Shown piece by piece: positions 31,501 to 44,275 of a stretch of DNA of 64,000 nt. Each line of letters starts with the position of its first letter. The stretch's first letter is position 1. The position numbers and the translations under genes are program-made. The DNA is from Escallonia rubra (taxonomy: Eukaryota; Streptophyta; Magnoliopsida; Escalloniales; Escalloniaceae). The DNA lies in contig JAVXUO010001575.1 in the NCBI GenBank assembly GCA_033065855.1, forward strand, positions 62,001 through 126,000, written 5' to 3'. The notes under the pieces are model-generated. The model was not told the DNA's origin. It was given only the letters and a program-made list of their open reading frames with translations, and did no database searches.

Positions 31501-34500
31501 CCAACAATTAAGAGTGAGAGGAATGAGAAGAAATGACGCTAAATTTGTGCTATCTGTACAACCTTGTCTTTGCTATAGAAGGTGGCTTCGACAATAGTAC
31601 ATACACTCGGTATTCAATACGAGCATCGATCGTATTTGCAACCTATATGGCACTGCTATATTTCATAACCTAAAACCTAAAGGCTGACTTGGTCCGACAC
31701 TAATGACCTTATCTTGTTTTGCTCCGCGAATGTTTTTTTCCTTCTTTTGTCTGATGTGTCTAAGCGTCGGATTATCCAACGACTTGGTAGACTAGCCTTA
31801 TTGGTTACTAGTTTTCGTTCTCATTAAGCAGAATGGTCATTAATGTGACAACATTGCTTAAAGTGGTAATTGGAGTAATTTCGGGGCAAGCAGAGTAAAT
31901 GTTGTGATGTTAATCGTTCAATAGTGATTAGCAACTACAGATGACTTGATATGCACATTAGAGACGTATCTTATGAAACTGGTGTCCGATAATGCTCAGT
32001 GTACTTGTGTTACCTGATGCCTTTTGACTAATTCCGTGCAGCATAGATATACAGTATCTTGATAAATCTAGTGTCAAATCCGATCAGTCTGGTGGTAATT
32101 AGTGGCTGTACCAAGTATAGTGCATGAATAGGAATCAAAATCATTTCGGTTAACGGTTTGCTAGTCATGTATTGATGTTTTAAGAATGTCTGCAGAAGAT
32201 TTATAAGCTACTGGAAAGCAATCGGCGGGTGGTAATACATACGTAACCAACGACATGAAAAGAAAGTGATAGAGATGTCTTTTAGTAGCAAATTTTAGGG
32301 AATATGACATGAAGGTAGCTTCCTCCAATGTAGGTAAATTTGAGCCAGTTCCAAGTTATTGAATACTTATTGGCGATGGTCAAAAGGAACTGCCCGAAGG
32401 CAGCAATATCATCAAGCCTAGGAAGTGTTCAAACTTTTTATGCAATAATACGATATTAAATACTGCAATTAAGCTTTGGTTTTGCTGCTTTCCGGACTTT
32501 TCTTCATTGAGGTTGAGAGTAGCTCAGACTTGTGAACTTAGCTTTAGAAGGATCTGTTATTGTAATTCAGGGAAACCTGACGCGTGGTTTATTTGATGCT
32601 ATTGTTTTAAGGCGCAAGGTGTTGAAAGGGATGTGGTGGAACTGGGTTGCTTGTCTCATGAAAGGAGAAAGCGACCAAGGGAGTGCTGGGGGTTTGTGAA
32701 GATTGTTTTAATGGAGGGAGGTTGACCAGCCCAAGGTCCAAACACACGAGGGAAAAGGGTAGGCGATGGTACAAATACAAATGCAAGGAATGGGGTCACG
32801 TGATATGTCCAAGAAGAAAAGTGACGGTTACATGGGAGGATTACCTTGCCAATTTATTTCCATTTTCTTTAATGTTTGCCTACTTAGTTCAACTGCTCTT
32901 AGTATTAGCTTGATAATGGACAACTAATGTAGAGCGATCTTGATAATGGACAACTAATGTAGAGCGATCTTGATAATGGACAACTGAGGCAGCAAGAACA
33001 GAATTTTCTAATTGATGTTACCTGTGCAGAAAGATTATGAACCACTTGGACGTTTGATCCTATAGAGTTAGGTGATGTGAGGTGTGTAATAATGTTAAGC
33101 TTTATTGTTTGACATTAAGTTGGTTATACGAAGGTTTCTTTGATGATATTTCGAAGGTGGTGGAGGAATGTCAGGTCGCACAACAAGCTGAGAGGAGATG
33201 GGAAGTGTCCCTCTCCTAATATATGGGTCATTTGTGTACGCTCCGTTTTGGCCGTGAGTTTTTTCTCCATCTCAACAAGGATATTCGAGGTGAGCTGTTC
33301 TGTTTATGCATTTGGTAAAGGAACTCTTATATATTAACTTAAGTAATTTGTTGTCCATTTTAGATGCAATGGCCTAGGATGCTCGTAGATGGCAGTTTCT
33401 TTGTTTCCTGTTATATTACTCCCCTTTGAACACTTAATTGTGACAAAAGATTAGTTTTATGTATCAAACTTTTCCAAGGGGCGAGGTATCATTATTAGAC
33501 CCTTGTCTACACGGAATAGCTCAAGGGAACTTTTGAGTTAAATCTGTAGTTGTGACAAAAAGTAGTCATGTCTAAGACATGATGTGCCAAAATGTCCAAA
33601 CCCGGAAGGGACTATCGACTAGTTGGGGTGCAACGCGGCACAATTGAGGCTCACGCCCAAGTTGTTGTAGCCCATGCAAGGACCAGGCTAAATGTCACGA
33701 CAGGAAAAGGGCTGGGCATAGTCTAACACTATTGTAGGCCTGCACGGTCGATTCTCGGGTAAATGCGGAATTAAAGCTGTCAACTCGAGATAAATTAGCA
33801 ACCACTGGGGTGGCCTCTGTATATATCTCCTCCTCAGATGTTGTTAAGCTAAAGTACAGTTTTGATTGATCCAACATGCATAATTACCTGCTTGATGGGC
33901 AGGATTGACCCATACTATGTAAAACATAGGACCAGACCTGTTAGTCTTTATTGGTTGCAACACCCACCTGATTGCTCATCCAAAAGGGCTAGCCAAGCAG
34001 GTTCTTTGAGTTCTTTGGCAAGGTCTTTCAATGCCAAATCTTTCGCACGCTCAATGTTGTGTCCTTACACCTCAAGGGCTGGCTAATGCCCATTCTTAAC
34101 TGTGCACGGTCAGGAATTAGTAACTTCCTCTCTAGTCAATGTGGCATGTATCGGTCACCTTCCCCAGACACCCTATTGATATGGGATAGACCCCTGCAAT
34201 GCCTTCGTTTCCCTAACCATCAGCAACCTGACCGGATCACTCAGCCGAACACTAGAGAGTTCTCTACTCACTTGTGTAAAAGTTTGCATATGATGGTGAC
34301 TGATACAACCGTTATCTATTTCATAAGATGCAGATATGACCGTTGAACCACGAATAGAAAATGCTTACGGAATAAGGGAGTGCCGAATTTTTTTTGCATA
34401 TCGTTTTCTATAGTTGTATTACTACTGCTATTTGATTAGTTTTCACACTTCTTTTTCTACAGAATTTGCTGATTTCCGTCGAAAGTTATGGTTTTTTCTT

Positions 34501-35508
34501 TTTTTGGGACGAGAGTTTGATGTGATATTTGGTGTTTCTCATATGTTCATGGTCTTATATTTCCAATGTTAGTGTTACTTGGAAAATCAATGGAAAGCAT
34601 TACCAGCCGTAACTCAAAGCGAGCTCGCTTGGGTCTGTGACAAGGAATTCCAATCTGAGGTCAGCTTAGGCTGGGCGGGTTTAATCTATATGTTAAGAGT
34701 ACAATATTGCGGATTCTGCATGCATTCTTCTATTGAATTTGTTAAACGTGAGGTTTGTGGCTCAGTGTAAAATTGCAAGAAAATGTATGATTTTAGGATG
34801 TCTGTTATTTATCTTGCTTCACAATTGAATAGAGTTGAATGTCATTCCCCCAAGTCATAACATCCATATGTGCGTAGATGAAGGAAACTGCAAAAACCAG
34901 TCGCACAATTAGAAGCTCCCGCCTAATGCATTTCCAGTATTGTATGTGGTGGTTACCGAACATAGAGATAGTAATGAACTTCCTAAGGATAGCATAACCA
35001 TCAACATGTGGGGGGGTTGATGTTGGCGTTTTAGTGCTTTCCTTTGAATCTTAACCTTCTTCTGATTAGAAACGACTTTTCAACAGTGACCGATTGCTCT
35101 CGAATCATAATTTCACTTTCCTGTGACCTCTCGTCTATTTGCAAGATGGAATATGCGTATATGTGTCTTATTTTGCTTCTTCAAACAGGAGATAAGTTCC
35201 TAAAAGAGTATGTGATATCAGAGCCAGAAATTTCCTTTACTCGAAGGGACCCAGAAGACGAATGCCTGATTCTCGCGAGTGACGGCTTATGGGATGTTCT
35301 GACCAATGACTTGGCCTGCGAGATAGCTCGTGAGTGTCTTCGAGAAAAAAATCCCGACCTCAACGCCGTGCCTCCGATTGAAAGTGAAGGGGCTGAAGCC
35401 CTTTATCCATCTCGGAGTGCATCTACAGCAGCATTGCTTACGCGCCTCGCATTGGGACGGAAAAGCTCTGATAACATTAGTGTCATAGTTGTTGATCTGA
35501 AGAGTTGA
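28559..35508 (+). CDS. AHG1: Clade A protein phosphatase 2C, AHG1-like
   Basis: Four exons: 28559-28915, 29041-29445, 30097-30202 and 35189-35508 (357, 405, 106 and 320 nt; 395 residues plus stop), all borders GT-AG. The N-terminal basic box [13 protein letters not shown] (about 21-33) matches Arabidopsis AHG1 (At5g51760). Metal-site PP2C motifs are present: VYDGHGG with Asp113, GDSRAVLC with Asp235, LASDGLWDV with Asp321 and [11 protein letters not shown] with Asp384. Clade A PP2Cs dephosphorylate SnRK2 kinases and repress ABA signalling; AHG1 acts mainly in seeds and is bound by DOG1. The receptor-contacting Trp of ABI1 (QWNGARVFG) is replaced by Tyr274 (FYKGARVEG), as expected for PYL-insensitive AHG1. 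A Gly/Glu-rich insert (143-175, GGT repeats) and a CxCx6CxC motif (195-206) are distinctive. Intron 3 is about 5 kb. Confidence 0.93.
29585..29700 (+). repeat. tRNA-like / possible SINE segment in PP2C intron 2
   Basis: GTAGCTCAGTGGGTCG at about 29597 fits the tRNA A-box (TRGCNNAGYNGG). GGTTCATGGGATTCC at about 29641 resembles a B-box with an insertion. There is no acceptor stem, so it is not a tRNA gene. A worn tRNA-derived SINE is possible. Confidence 0.3.
30203..35188 (+). other. Very long intron 3 of the AHG1-like gene
   Basis: 4986 bp between GTAATC and CAAACAG. It holds a 30-bp triplicated repeat (32910-32986). A stretch at about 33590-34330 looks less AT-rich than its surroundings and may be an unrecognised insertion. 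Short frames inside it (for example 31077-31388 and 32683-32913) match nothing I recognise. Confidence 0.75.
32910..32986. repeat. 30-bp tandem repeat, 2.6 copies
   Basis: Unit beginning TTGATAATGGACAACTAATG occurs at 32910, 32940 and 32970 with exact 30-bp spacing. The third copy diverges after GACAACT. It lies inside the long PP2C intron. Confidence 0.9.
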
Positions 35509-37786
35509 AGGGTAAGGATAGTCTGCGGAAGGTAACTTTGTTGATATCAACTCTTCGTATATCATTGTACAGGTTTGGTGGTGGAGACAAGAAGCACGCA
35601 TAATTAGGTTTCATTGGGCCTTTTCTCTTCCTTTTCAGACCAAGAAGACTGAACATTTTTGTTAATTAACTTTGTGTATAGTGATAAATGGTTTTCATTT
35701 TGCTGCAGACTAAGTAATTACGGCCGTAGATGCCAGAAGGGCAACAAAGCACGTCCTGAGGGATAAAAATTATCCTCTCGAGTACTGTCAGTATTTGTTT
35801 GGGACCATACAAAACATCTTTGTTCTGCCGGAAAGATAAAAAAAACTGGAAAAGACGACTCGAGCAGTTTCTGACATGCCATTCTGAGAGAACTTCGATG
35901 AGTGTTTCCTTGAAACATATGGTATCTTCTTTTGATGTGTCTTGGGCATCATTACCTATGCTGCATCTCACCTTCTTCCCTCTTCCTTGCCACTCTCCCT
36001 CTCTGTTTTTGGCTCGTCTCTTCTGCAGAAGATCCCAAATTGGTGCTCCCAGTCGATCCATTATTGTTCCCAAGTTACCTTCATCCACACTAGCCCTTCG
36101 AAGTCCTAAGCCCTTTCCTGCCTGCCACGAGGGACTTGCGAAATAATGATAGCAATGTTCTCTGGGTCTTTTACGAGGCGAGGCGGTAACACTGTTGGTA
36201 GGGGGATAACTATATTGTACATTATTCCATAGTTGCTGGCGAGAGGGCGATGGGTTGGGCAGTCTCGTTATCTGCTGTGGCAGAGACGGAGTTGCATGTT
36301 AAATCTCTTAGGAGTTGACAAGTTTCCTTCCTATTTAGTGCCTATTTGTTCGAACTCATGGAGAGACAAATATGCTCCGTGCCTGGACCCGATCGCTTAA
36401 GTACCGCTCTGCCGCTCCATTCTAGCAACATCACCTGCATAACCGCCTGATGAGACGTTAGAGGTCCCAACATCGGTATATCTTGTTATTGGCTGGATGT
36501 GGCATTTACGTTGGGGCTTGGTTTTTTGTGCAAATAACGGGCGAGGGGTCCTGTTCAGGGCTGGTGGGCTGGTGGCAAACAAAGTGGTTCAGCAACAGTC
36601 GGATAATGGTGGAGAAAGCCTCTGGGAGAGGAGGGGGAGAGAGAGAGAGATCGGGAAGATGGGCATGGAAGAGAAGAGTGTAGTTTTGTCGAGACTAAGG
36701 TTCGTCTACTTTGAAAATGGAGAAATGGTAATTTTATAGATAGTCCGATAACGCTAAGGATCGTCTAATTTGAACTGACGGTTGTGTGCGAATAACACTC
36801 CCTAACACTATCGTTGAATCTTTAGGGTATTGACATCACGCATATTAGTTGATCACATATACATAGTTGATCGAGTCACGCTTAACAACAGTTAAGAGGC
36901 TCGAGGGATGGCTAACCCAGCAAACATGCATTAGAACAGAAAGGCCTACTGCAGCATTACCTAAAAGAGAAAGACCAATATATCTCCCTACCATAAGCTC
37001 TATGTAATCAAAGCAAAAAGTAAGAAGTAAAAAGTTGGTGACAGCGTAAAGGAAGATGTAACAAATGTTATACATTCTTGGGAGGATCTCTACGTTGCTT
37101 AAGATGTTATGTAAATCCAAGTCATTGAAATGATTTATCTAGACAATGGACCAATTTATTCTAAGATGCGAAGGAGTTTGCTTTTAGGGATTAATACCAT
37201 TTTACATAAAATGTTGTAAGTACATTTATTAATCGTATCCTTTTAAAGCGACTTATAATCTCGTTCTCTCGCTATTTTTTTGCTTTTACTCTACATATTT
37301 ACTCTCCTGCTATTAAATTCTTATCAGCTCTCGCTTCTGTCAGCGAACTGACTTGGCAATGAGTAAAATTACTCTGAGGCCCTTTCTGGTTCATTATATA
37401 ATCGTTTTCATAGTATTTATCAAATCTCTCAAATTGTTGCTCTCAATTCTCTCTAGGAAAAAAATTGACTGCTATCCCAGTTGGAAGAATCTTCTTCCTA
37501 CCCCCTATATAGTGACAATCAATCGTCTCTAAATGTTTCTAGTGACTTTTATTTAGTGACGCTCTCAGTTGGAGAAATCTTCCTCATACCCCCTATATAG
37601 CGACAATCAATCGTTTTTAAATATTTCTAGTGACTTTTATTTAGCAACGCTAAAAAAGTGCCATTAATAATTGTTTTTAGCTTGAAAGTTCATTTATAAA
37701 AACAAATAAAGAACCAGGATTGGGAATCCCCCTTTTCAATTTTAACTGGTAATGTGGACTTGATCTTAGCCGTTGGACTTCGAAAA
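35509..37786. other. PP2C 3' region and intergenic DNA
   Basis: PP2C 3' untranslated and downstream DNA, then a GA-rich patch near 36600-36680. A MITE-like block is at 37480-37690. No gene is recognised. Confidence 0.5.
37480..37690. repeat. GTCGCTA-type MITE, tandemly doubled
   Basis: The block containing CCCCCTATATAGTGACAATC, AATCGTCTCTAAATG and TAGTGACTTTTATTTAG occurs twice, at about 37501 and 37589 (88-bp period). Outer phrases GAATCTTCTTCCTACCCCC match the end of the MITE at 8180-8350. It lies about 100 bp before the GT64 first exon and so may sit in its promoter. Confidence 0.6.
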
Positions 37787-40700
37787 AATGGCGAACCTCG
37801 TCGCGGTCCGGGACGGTGGTCTTACCGGAGACGACTATGACGGCCTATACTCTCCGGCGAAGGAGAAGGCGGCTAGCAGAGGTATCTGCAACGGTCGCTT
37901 TCGATCCTCCACCGCCGCATCCGGCTGCTGCTTGGCGGCGTCAAGGCCAAGCTCCTCCTCTGTATAGTCGTTTTCCTCGCCCTTTTTTGGTCCACTTCGA
38001 GACTCGTGACCTTCATGCGTTGGAACCCTCACTATCCTTCCGTCCCTTATCCTTCTCGGTAGGCCTGCATTTCTTCAATCTCTCTTTTCGACTTCTTATG
38101 ATTTTCTATACAGAAACTGAATTATGTAATTGTTTGTCTTTATTGATTTTACTAGTCGAACAAGCTAGATGTTAAGGTGACAAAAATTCTGGCACCGCTT
38201 AGAGTGGCACAGATAAGGTATATACGGCTCCAAAGTCCAACGTTTGTATTGCTTTCATACTCCAATTTTGCGTGCCTTTCGACTCTTTATAGATTTTTTT
38301 TTGTTGGAGGGTAAGGGGTATTCACTTTAGCATCAATCGAGATTCTCTTCAGGGATTTTAAGGGCGCACCCCCGGCCTGGTGCATTAAAATTTTTTCCTC
38401 CGGATGCTGGTCTCAAGGTTTGAATCCAGGAAGTCTAGGTAGGGAATCCTCCTTGACCATCAGGCCAACCGACTTTTAATCGATTGTTACACAGAAAGTG
38501 AACCCAGAAAAAAGAAAAGGTTGAATATGTAATTGATTTGACTTTATTGCTAGTTTGACTATTCAAACAAGTTAGTATCAAGGTGACAAAAATTATGACA
38601 CGGGTGGAGTGATTATTAAGCTAAAGCTGTGAGGTAGTTCATACCATCCTATTGTTTAGGGCCAGGACTGCCCCCTCATATGTACTAATGGCTTATCACT
38701 AGAAGTGGATTGACTGTATTGTAATGAGACCACTTGATAATGGCTTATATCTAATAAAACAAAATAAAGCAAATTGCTCCCTCTTTGTTTTTTCTCCTCT
38801 TTGACTTTCCAAGATAGATTGAGTAGGTGTAAATATAGACTTTGCCCCATTTCTTTTATCTTAGTTGACTTCTATTTGAGTTCCATTCGATGTGTAATGG
38901 CGACTAAATTCTATCTACGATTTCGAAAAAAGTCAAAGGGGAAAATCAAATGGAATGTAAGTACTTTCTAGTGTTACATAATCTAGATGCCATACTGTAT
39001 TAGCTCTAATTCACTTAAAGTACTTATATCTATTTCTTTAGAAAATCCCCAACAAAGAAAAAGGAAAAATTAGAGCATTTTTAATGGGCTTCACCCACCA
39101 AAATTGCTCATTTTTTTGTTGGTTTATATATTGTATTCGGAAAGATGAGAAGCTTAGTTTACTTTTTCTATCAGGGGCAATCACTATATATAACATTATT
39201 ACTAGAATGATGGGGAAAAGGATGTAGCTGGTGCTGGGATGATGGGATCATTTTCTATGCGTGAATTCTCTAAAGGCCTACTTGCAGAAGGAACGCCTTA
39301 GCTTGAAGCTTAGTTCCTTGTCATTTATGATTTTTGCATATGCTTAAACTTCTGCTGGCTTTTTACTTAGAATGAAGATCTTCACAAATTATCATGTTTG
39401 CAATATCCGTAAGATATAAAAGATATCTTACGGTTATGATAAATACAAGGGAGTGATATTAGTATAATGCTCCCTTCAATCAAATAATACTCAATTAAGT
39501 GAAAAAGAAAAAAATTCACTCCCCACCCGCAACCCCACAACAGGCCCGACCCTCCAACCTTATTGGGATCGTAGCTTCATATTCCCATCTTTTACTGTGC
39601 TTATGCCTATATTCTGTGTATGCTTGTATACCCGTGTATAGAATTGGCATCTGCATTCCGTTCATAGTATTTGAGGGAGAATGTTCTCTTACCTGCTCTA
39701 GTTGCTGGCATGGGCCAACAGAGAAGGAAGAACGAATGGCTCAGGAATCAATTTTGTAACTTCAAGGATACTTATTTTTTTTCATTTGAGTAGCTCTTTA
39801 ATCCTTTTGTTGTCTTTTTTTTTTCTTTTTCTTGAGCTTACCATGAATCTAAACCTTTAAAAACTTTTCAGGGGTGGCTACACAGTTCTTATCAACACGT
39901 GGAAACGAGATTCTCTTCTTAAGCAGTCTGTTGGTCACCATGCATCCTGCAGTGGGACTGATGCGATACATGTTGTCTGGAGTGAGAGCGATCCACCATC
40001 AGATAAACTGAAAGCTTACCTCAAGAAAATTGTGTTGAAAAAGTCCCAGACAGCTCAGAAACCAAACTTCAGATTTGACCTAAACAAGGAGGATAATTTG
40101 AACAATCGGTTTAAGCCAATTGAGGATCTCAGGACAGACGCTATTTTCTCAGTTGATGATGATATAATTGTTCCCTGCCCTGCCCTGGATTTTGCATTCA
40201 CTGTGTGGCAAAGTGCTCCGTCCACAATGGTTGGATTCGTTCCTCGCATGCATTGGCTCAATAAGGAGGTTAGCAGCTTTAACTGTTTGGAGAGAAGGAA
40301 TTAAGCTTTTCATGGACATGCATTGCCCTTACAGTTTGTTATCATGTATTAGAGCTTACATGAACACTGTGTGAGGCTCCTCGGGGAAAATCACTGTGTG
40401 TTAGAAAGCAGAGCAATAGCAATCCATAAACAAGTACTGGTAGGAAAGTAAGGATTGCTACTCTCTGTCTAAGAAGGTTTCTCCTAGGAAAATGTGGAAG
40501 TTTACCAATAAACAAGATATCCATTTCTTGTAAGAGCTGTTATAAAAACTTTTATGACGTGTTCTGTCGAAGACATTCACTTTACATGTATTGCAGAGAA
40601 ACAGTGTCTTACAATATAGATACGGAGGATGGTGGTCAGTTTGGTGGATGGGAACGTACAGTATGGTTCTCTCAAAAGCAGCATTCCTTCACAGGAAGTA

Positions 40701-42386
40701 CCTGGATTTGTACACGTACAAGATGTCTTCATCTGTTCATGATTATGTAACCAAGGAGAGGTAAATTCAGATGTATGGTTACTAAAAAAATTTCCTTTTC
40801 CTCCTTCCATGACTTGCTCTCAGGTAATGTTTTAACACCCCCCACCCCTTCTTTTTTCAGAAATTGCGAAGATGTTGCCATGTCTCTGCTTGTTGCGAAT
40901 GCCAGTGGTGCTCCTCCAATTTGGGTTAAAGGTTTCTTCTCGTTTCTATCTTTGTTCACTTTGTCCTTTTCCCTTTCCCCCCGTAATAAGCACCAGGATA
41001 TGCCTCAGGAGAACTGTTTATGCTCAAGAAGTGTTCCCTGATTGGACTATGCCCGACTTAAGTCATAAGGATAACGTCTGAATCTTTGAGAAAGACATTC
41101 AAAGTTTTTGAATAACAGGTTTCTATGAGGAGCTAGATATGCAATGGGTTGGATGCTTTCTTGTTGAATCTCTGAGTTGGGTGGGAGGGGCAATTTCAGG
41201 ACCTTAATTTGGGTGGCCTCACTTGGCAGTAGAGCTTTTCACTGCCACAAGCAATTGTTCATGCGGTCACCATGGATGGAATTAGTATTTAAGTGTTATA
41301 TTCAGAAACTTGAAACCCATATATCTTTAGATGTTATTCGCTGGGTACTCAAGCCTAACAAACATAAGGACAAGGCAGATTCCAATCTGGTTGCAAGCAT
41401 TTCCTTGCTTTTTTTTTCTTTTGCACCTATGGAACCACTTCCACGATTGTAGTTGTATATAAAATTATTCTATTTTAGAGGGTATTGACCCTCATTTTGA
41501 ATACCTTTAATTTTAGTGGTGTTGATTACAGAAAATTACATGATGGTACGGGATTTCTCTATGTATGTGAATCATAGATGTGTCGCTTTCACATTTGTGG
41601 TTCTGTCCATTGTTGGGGAAAATTTAAATGAGTACGCCCAACATGAACAAGGGAAAAAGAGTTCTGAATCTTAAGATAGCATTTGTGCATGGTATTTGGT
41701 GGCTTAGACATACTTATCCAAAAGCAAAAGAAAAATGTGGCATGCTGCATGCACGAGTTCCCTTGGTATGTCTGTCGATGATGTGCCTTGGTAGTGTAAT
41801 AGAACTTGCAAAAATATTCCTTTTGTCTTTTGAGTAAAAATTCTTTGAACTTCATGTTGAAATGCGTGATATGTTTGGAAAAATCTAGATTAAATTCAAA
41901 TTTAGCCAACAATTTAAGTTATGAAAGACTAGGTAAATTTACTCTTAGAACTGTTGGACACGTTATTGCCTTTCCCCTGCTTTATGAGGATTTGCCTTAT
42001 CAGCGTGACTGCCGTGATATATTAGGTTCATTTGTCTTAGGTTTAACCTTCCTTCAGAAACGTAGTTGGATAGTGTATATGTTGTACACTAAAGGGAAAC
42101 TGTAGCCTACGCGTAGAAAGCTTATGAAATTACTAACGAAAAAATCCACTATGATTCTTAAATCCTTGCTAGTCGTTTATCTTCTACCCCTTTTACAAGC
42201 CTTTTGCCTGACAACACAATCTATGAATTTTCAGGGAAGATATATGAGATTGGGTCATCAAGTATAAGCAGTCTACAAGGGCACAGCAAGAGGAGAACTA
42301 AATGCCTTAATGATTTCTTCTCTCTTTATGGACATATGCCTCTTGTATCAACAAATGTAAAAGCTCTGGATGCATGGCGGGAATAG
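37787..42386 (+). CDS. GT64 glycosyltransferase (exostosin-like, At1g80290 type)
   Basis: Exons 2-5 are clear with matching phases: 39872-40268, 40597-40760, 40861-40931 and 42235-42386 (TAG). They encode GGYTVLINTWKRDSLLKQS, the DXD motif in AIFSVDDDIIVPCPALDF, FVPRMHWLNKE, the RYGGWWSVWWMGTYS block, RNCEDVAMSLLVANASG and a C-terminus ending VKALDAWRE. GT64 proteins are Golgi type II enzymes; this plant clade is poorly characterised. Exon 1 ends at 38058 in a frame reading a membrane anchor (AKLLLCIVVFLALFWSTSR) and FMRWNPHYPSVPYPSR. That frame has a TAG just upstream, near 37871, whereas ATGs at 37787 and 37829 are in the other two frames. Either exon 1 carries a one-base frame error, or translation starts at ATG 38015, losing the anchor. 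Start uncertain; the rest is confident. Confidence 0.85.
38340..38500 (+). repeat. Possible SINE in GT64 intron 1
   Basis: GGTTTGAATCC at about 38416 fits a tRNA B-box (GGTTYGAANCC), preceded by CCGGCCTGGTGCATTAAAA. It lies between two related intron blocks (about 38125-38205 and 38520-38605), each carrying AAGGTGACAAAAATT. A-box and tail are unclear. Confidence 0.3.
39407..39433. repeat. Short perfect hairpin in GT64 intron 1
   Basis: CCGTAAGATAT and ATATCTTACGG form an 11-bp perfect stem with a 5-base loop. No function is known; too short to call a structured RNA. Confidence 0.6.
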
Positions 42387-44266
42387 TTCTGGTAATTAAG
42401 CTGATATATATACATTTACAGGCGTCCGCCCCAATAATGTTTAACACGAATCACTGTATATGTCCTCCATAATAAAAGCCATCTTATATTGTGCACATTT
42501 TGTCTTCTGGTATTTACTTTATTCTCTGTTCGTCTACCAATTTGAATACTGTAGGTCTTGGACCAACTGTTCATTGGAAGGACACAGATTGCTGAATGGA
42601 ATGCACATGGAGAATATTTGGCCAACGCCAGAAAGAGAGATTTCAAAGAGAATGTGGCTAACTAAAACGTGGTTTGTCTTGCACAGGGCCATGTGCTACA
42701 CTGATATACGGAGTCGCTAAATACTTGACCCCCCTTTTTTAGAGATCAAAGCGCACTTGGATCTAAGCGTGTTCTAGAAATAGAGGCATGTCACTTGAGA
42801 TATTCAAAAGCAAGCTACAATTGTTCGAATGTAAGTTGGTGGTGCTTTCTAGGAAACATTACTGTAGGTAAGGTTGTATATGGCCCTCTTGAGGTGTTGA
42901 TGATATCTGGTGACAGCTGAAAAGATGAAATAGGTGGTGTTAACCGCATATTGAAATCTCTCACCTAAGAATAAGCCACTGCAATGCTGAAGCAGATTTC
43001 TAGCAGTTCTTGTTGTGTTGTGCCGTGCTTTGGTAGCTCGTTTGCTAAACAGGTTCTTTCTTTAGACTCGAGTATGTGTTGCCAAGCAACGAGCATATCT
43101 CTAAGCATGAGTTCAGCCATATCATAGTTGTCATGACCGAGCCGGATTAGCGGGTCCACCCGGTTCAGTTCGGTGTCCGGTTCAGACGATAAACGAGCGG
43201 GTCGACCGAATCTAATAAGCCCAGCCCAAACGAGCGGCTTTATTCGGTGTCCGGTTCAGTTCTAGTAACTAGGGTACGCTGTCCTCTTCTACGATTGCAG
43301 CATCATAGTACTTGTTAAGTTCCAGATGCGCTGTTACAATGGTCCTTAAAATATGTAGAGTTGTTGTGGCAAGTAAGAAACACATGAATAGGCCTACCAC
43401 TTGACTTCGAACGATATCATTCCCAGGAAATTAAGATAAGTTTGTATATACTTAATACATAAATCATGTTCATGCTAGGGAAATGAGTGTAAATGAATGT
43501 TCGGAGCTTTTGTTCAAGCGTCGTGCCCGGTCGAGCTTTAGAACTCTAGCTCAAAAAGCAGCCCAGGGTAATTCTATCCCCGAAATCGACAAAGGAGCGA
43601 TCCAAAAGTACTTCTGCAATGTGAAGTAAAAGTCGTTGCTTGACGTTTTTGTTACAGCTAAACGTATTCGAGTACAAACCGTTTTGTAATTGAGCTTCTT
43701 AAAAACATTTTTCAGCGCAACTGCATCGCCATCCGTTTTGGAATCATTTTCTTCGATATTACCTACTTCTTAAACTGACCATAATCAATTTTGAAAGCTA
43801 AAGATATTCAAACTAGCACCAAGCATAAGTGCTTAGATCACAATCTTTTGAATGAATGCGCTGCGGTTTCACACGTGGTCCGTCAGTCTTGTGGTTTAAG
43901 CAAGGTGACAAAGGCTATGGTTGGCTAACCCACATGGCTTTAATTCCAAATTTGACCGGCTACTTTAATTCAAGCTGGTGCTACGTAGCAACATGGTCAC
44001 AATCCCCCGCTGCACCGGCATCTGCTGAAAAATATAAAGAATGCTAGCACAACTTTCACCAGTTATCTTTAATCTGTGTCAACTTTGGCTTAACAAAGAC
44101 AACCAAATCTTTGACTTAATCTATCAACAAATCTCTGTCATCTCTCCCCGCCCACCCCCACCCCCTACAAAGCAAATACAAATATGATTATGGCTTTAGT
44201 GCACTCTTATACCTCATTATTACTTAATGATTCTAATGTAAAAAGGGTCGGTCTGTTTGTTTATCA
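42387..44266. other. Intergenic downstream of GT64, no gene recognised
   Basis: Near 43140-43260 the phrase TCGGTGTCCGGTTCAG occurs twice about 75 bp apart with CGAGCGG blocks, looking like repeat-derived DNA of unknown family. Short frames (for example 42965-43159 minus) are not recognised. Confidence 0.5.
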
Positions 44267-44275
44267 TTTTCATTT

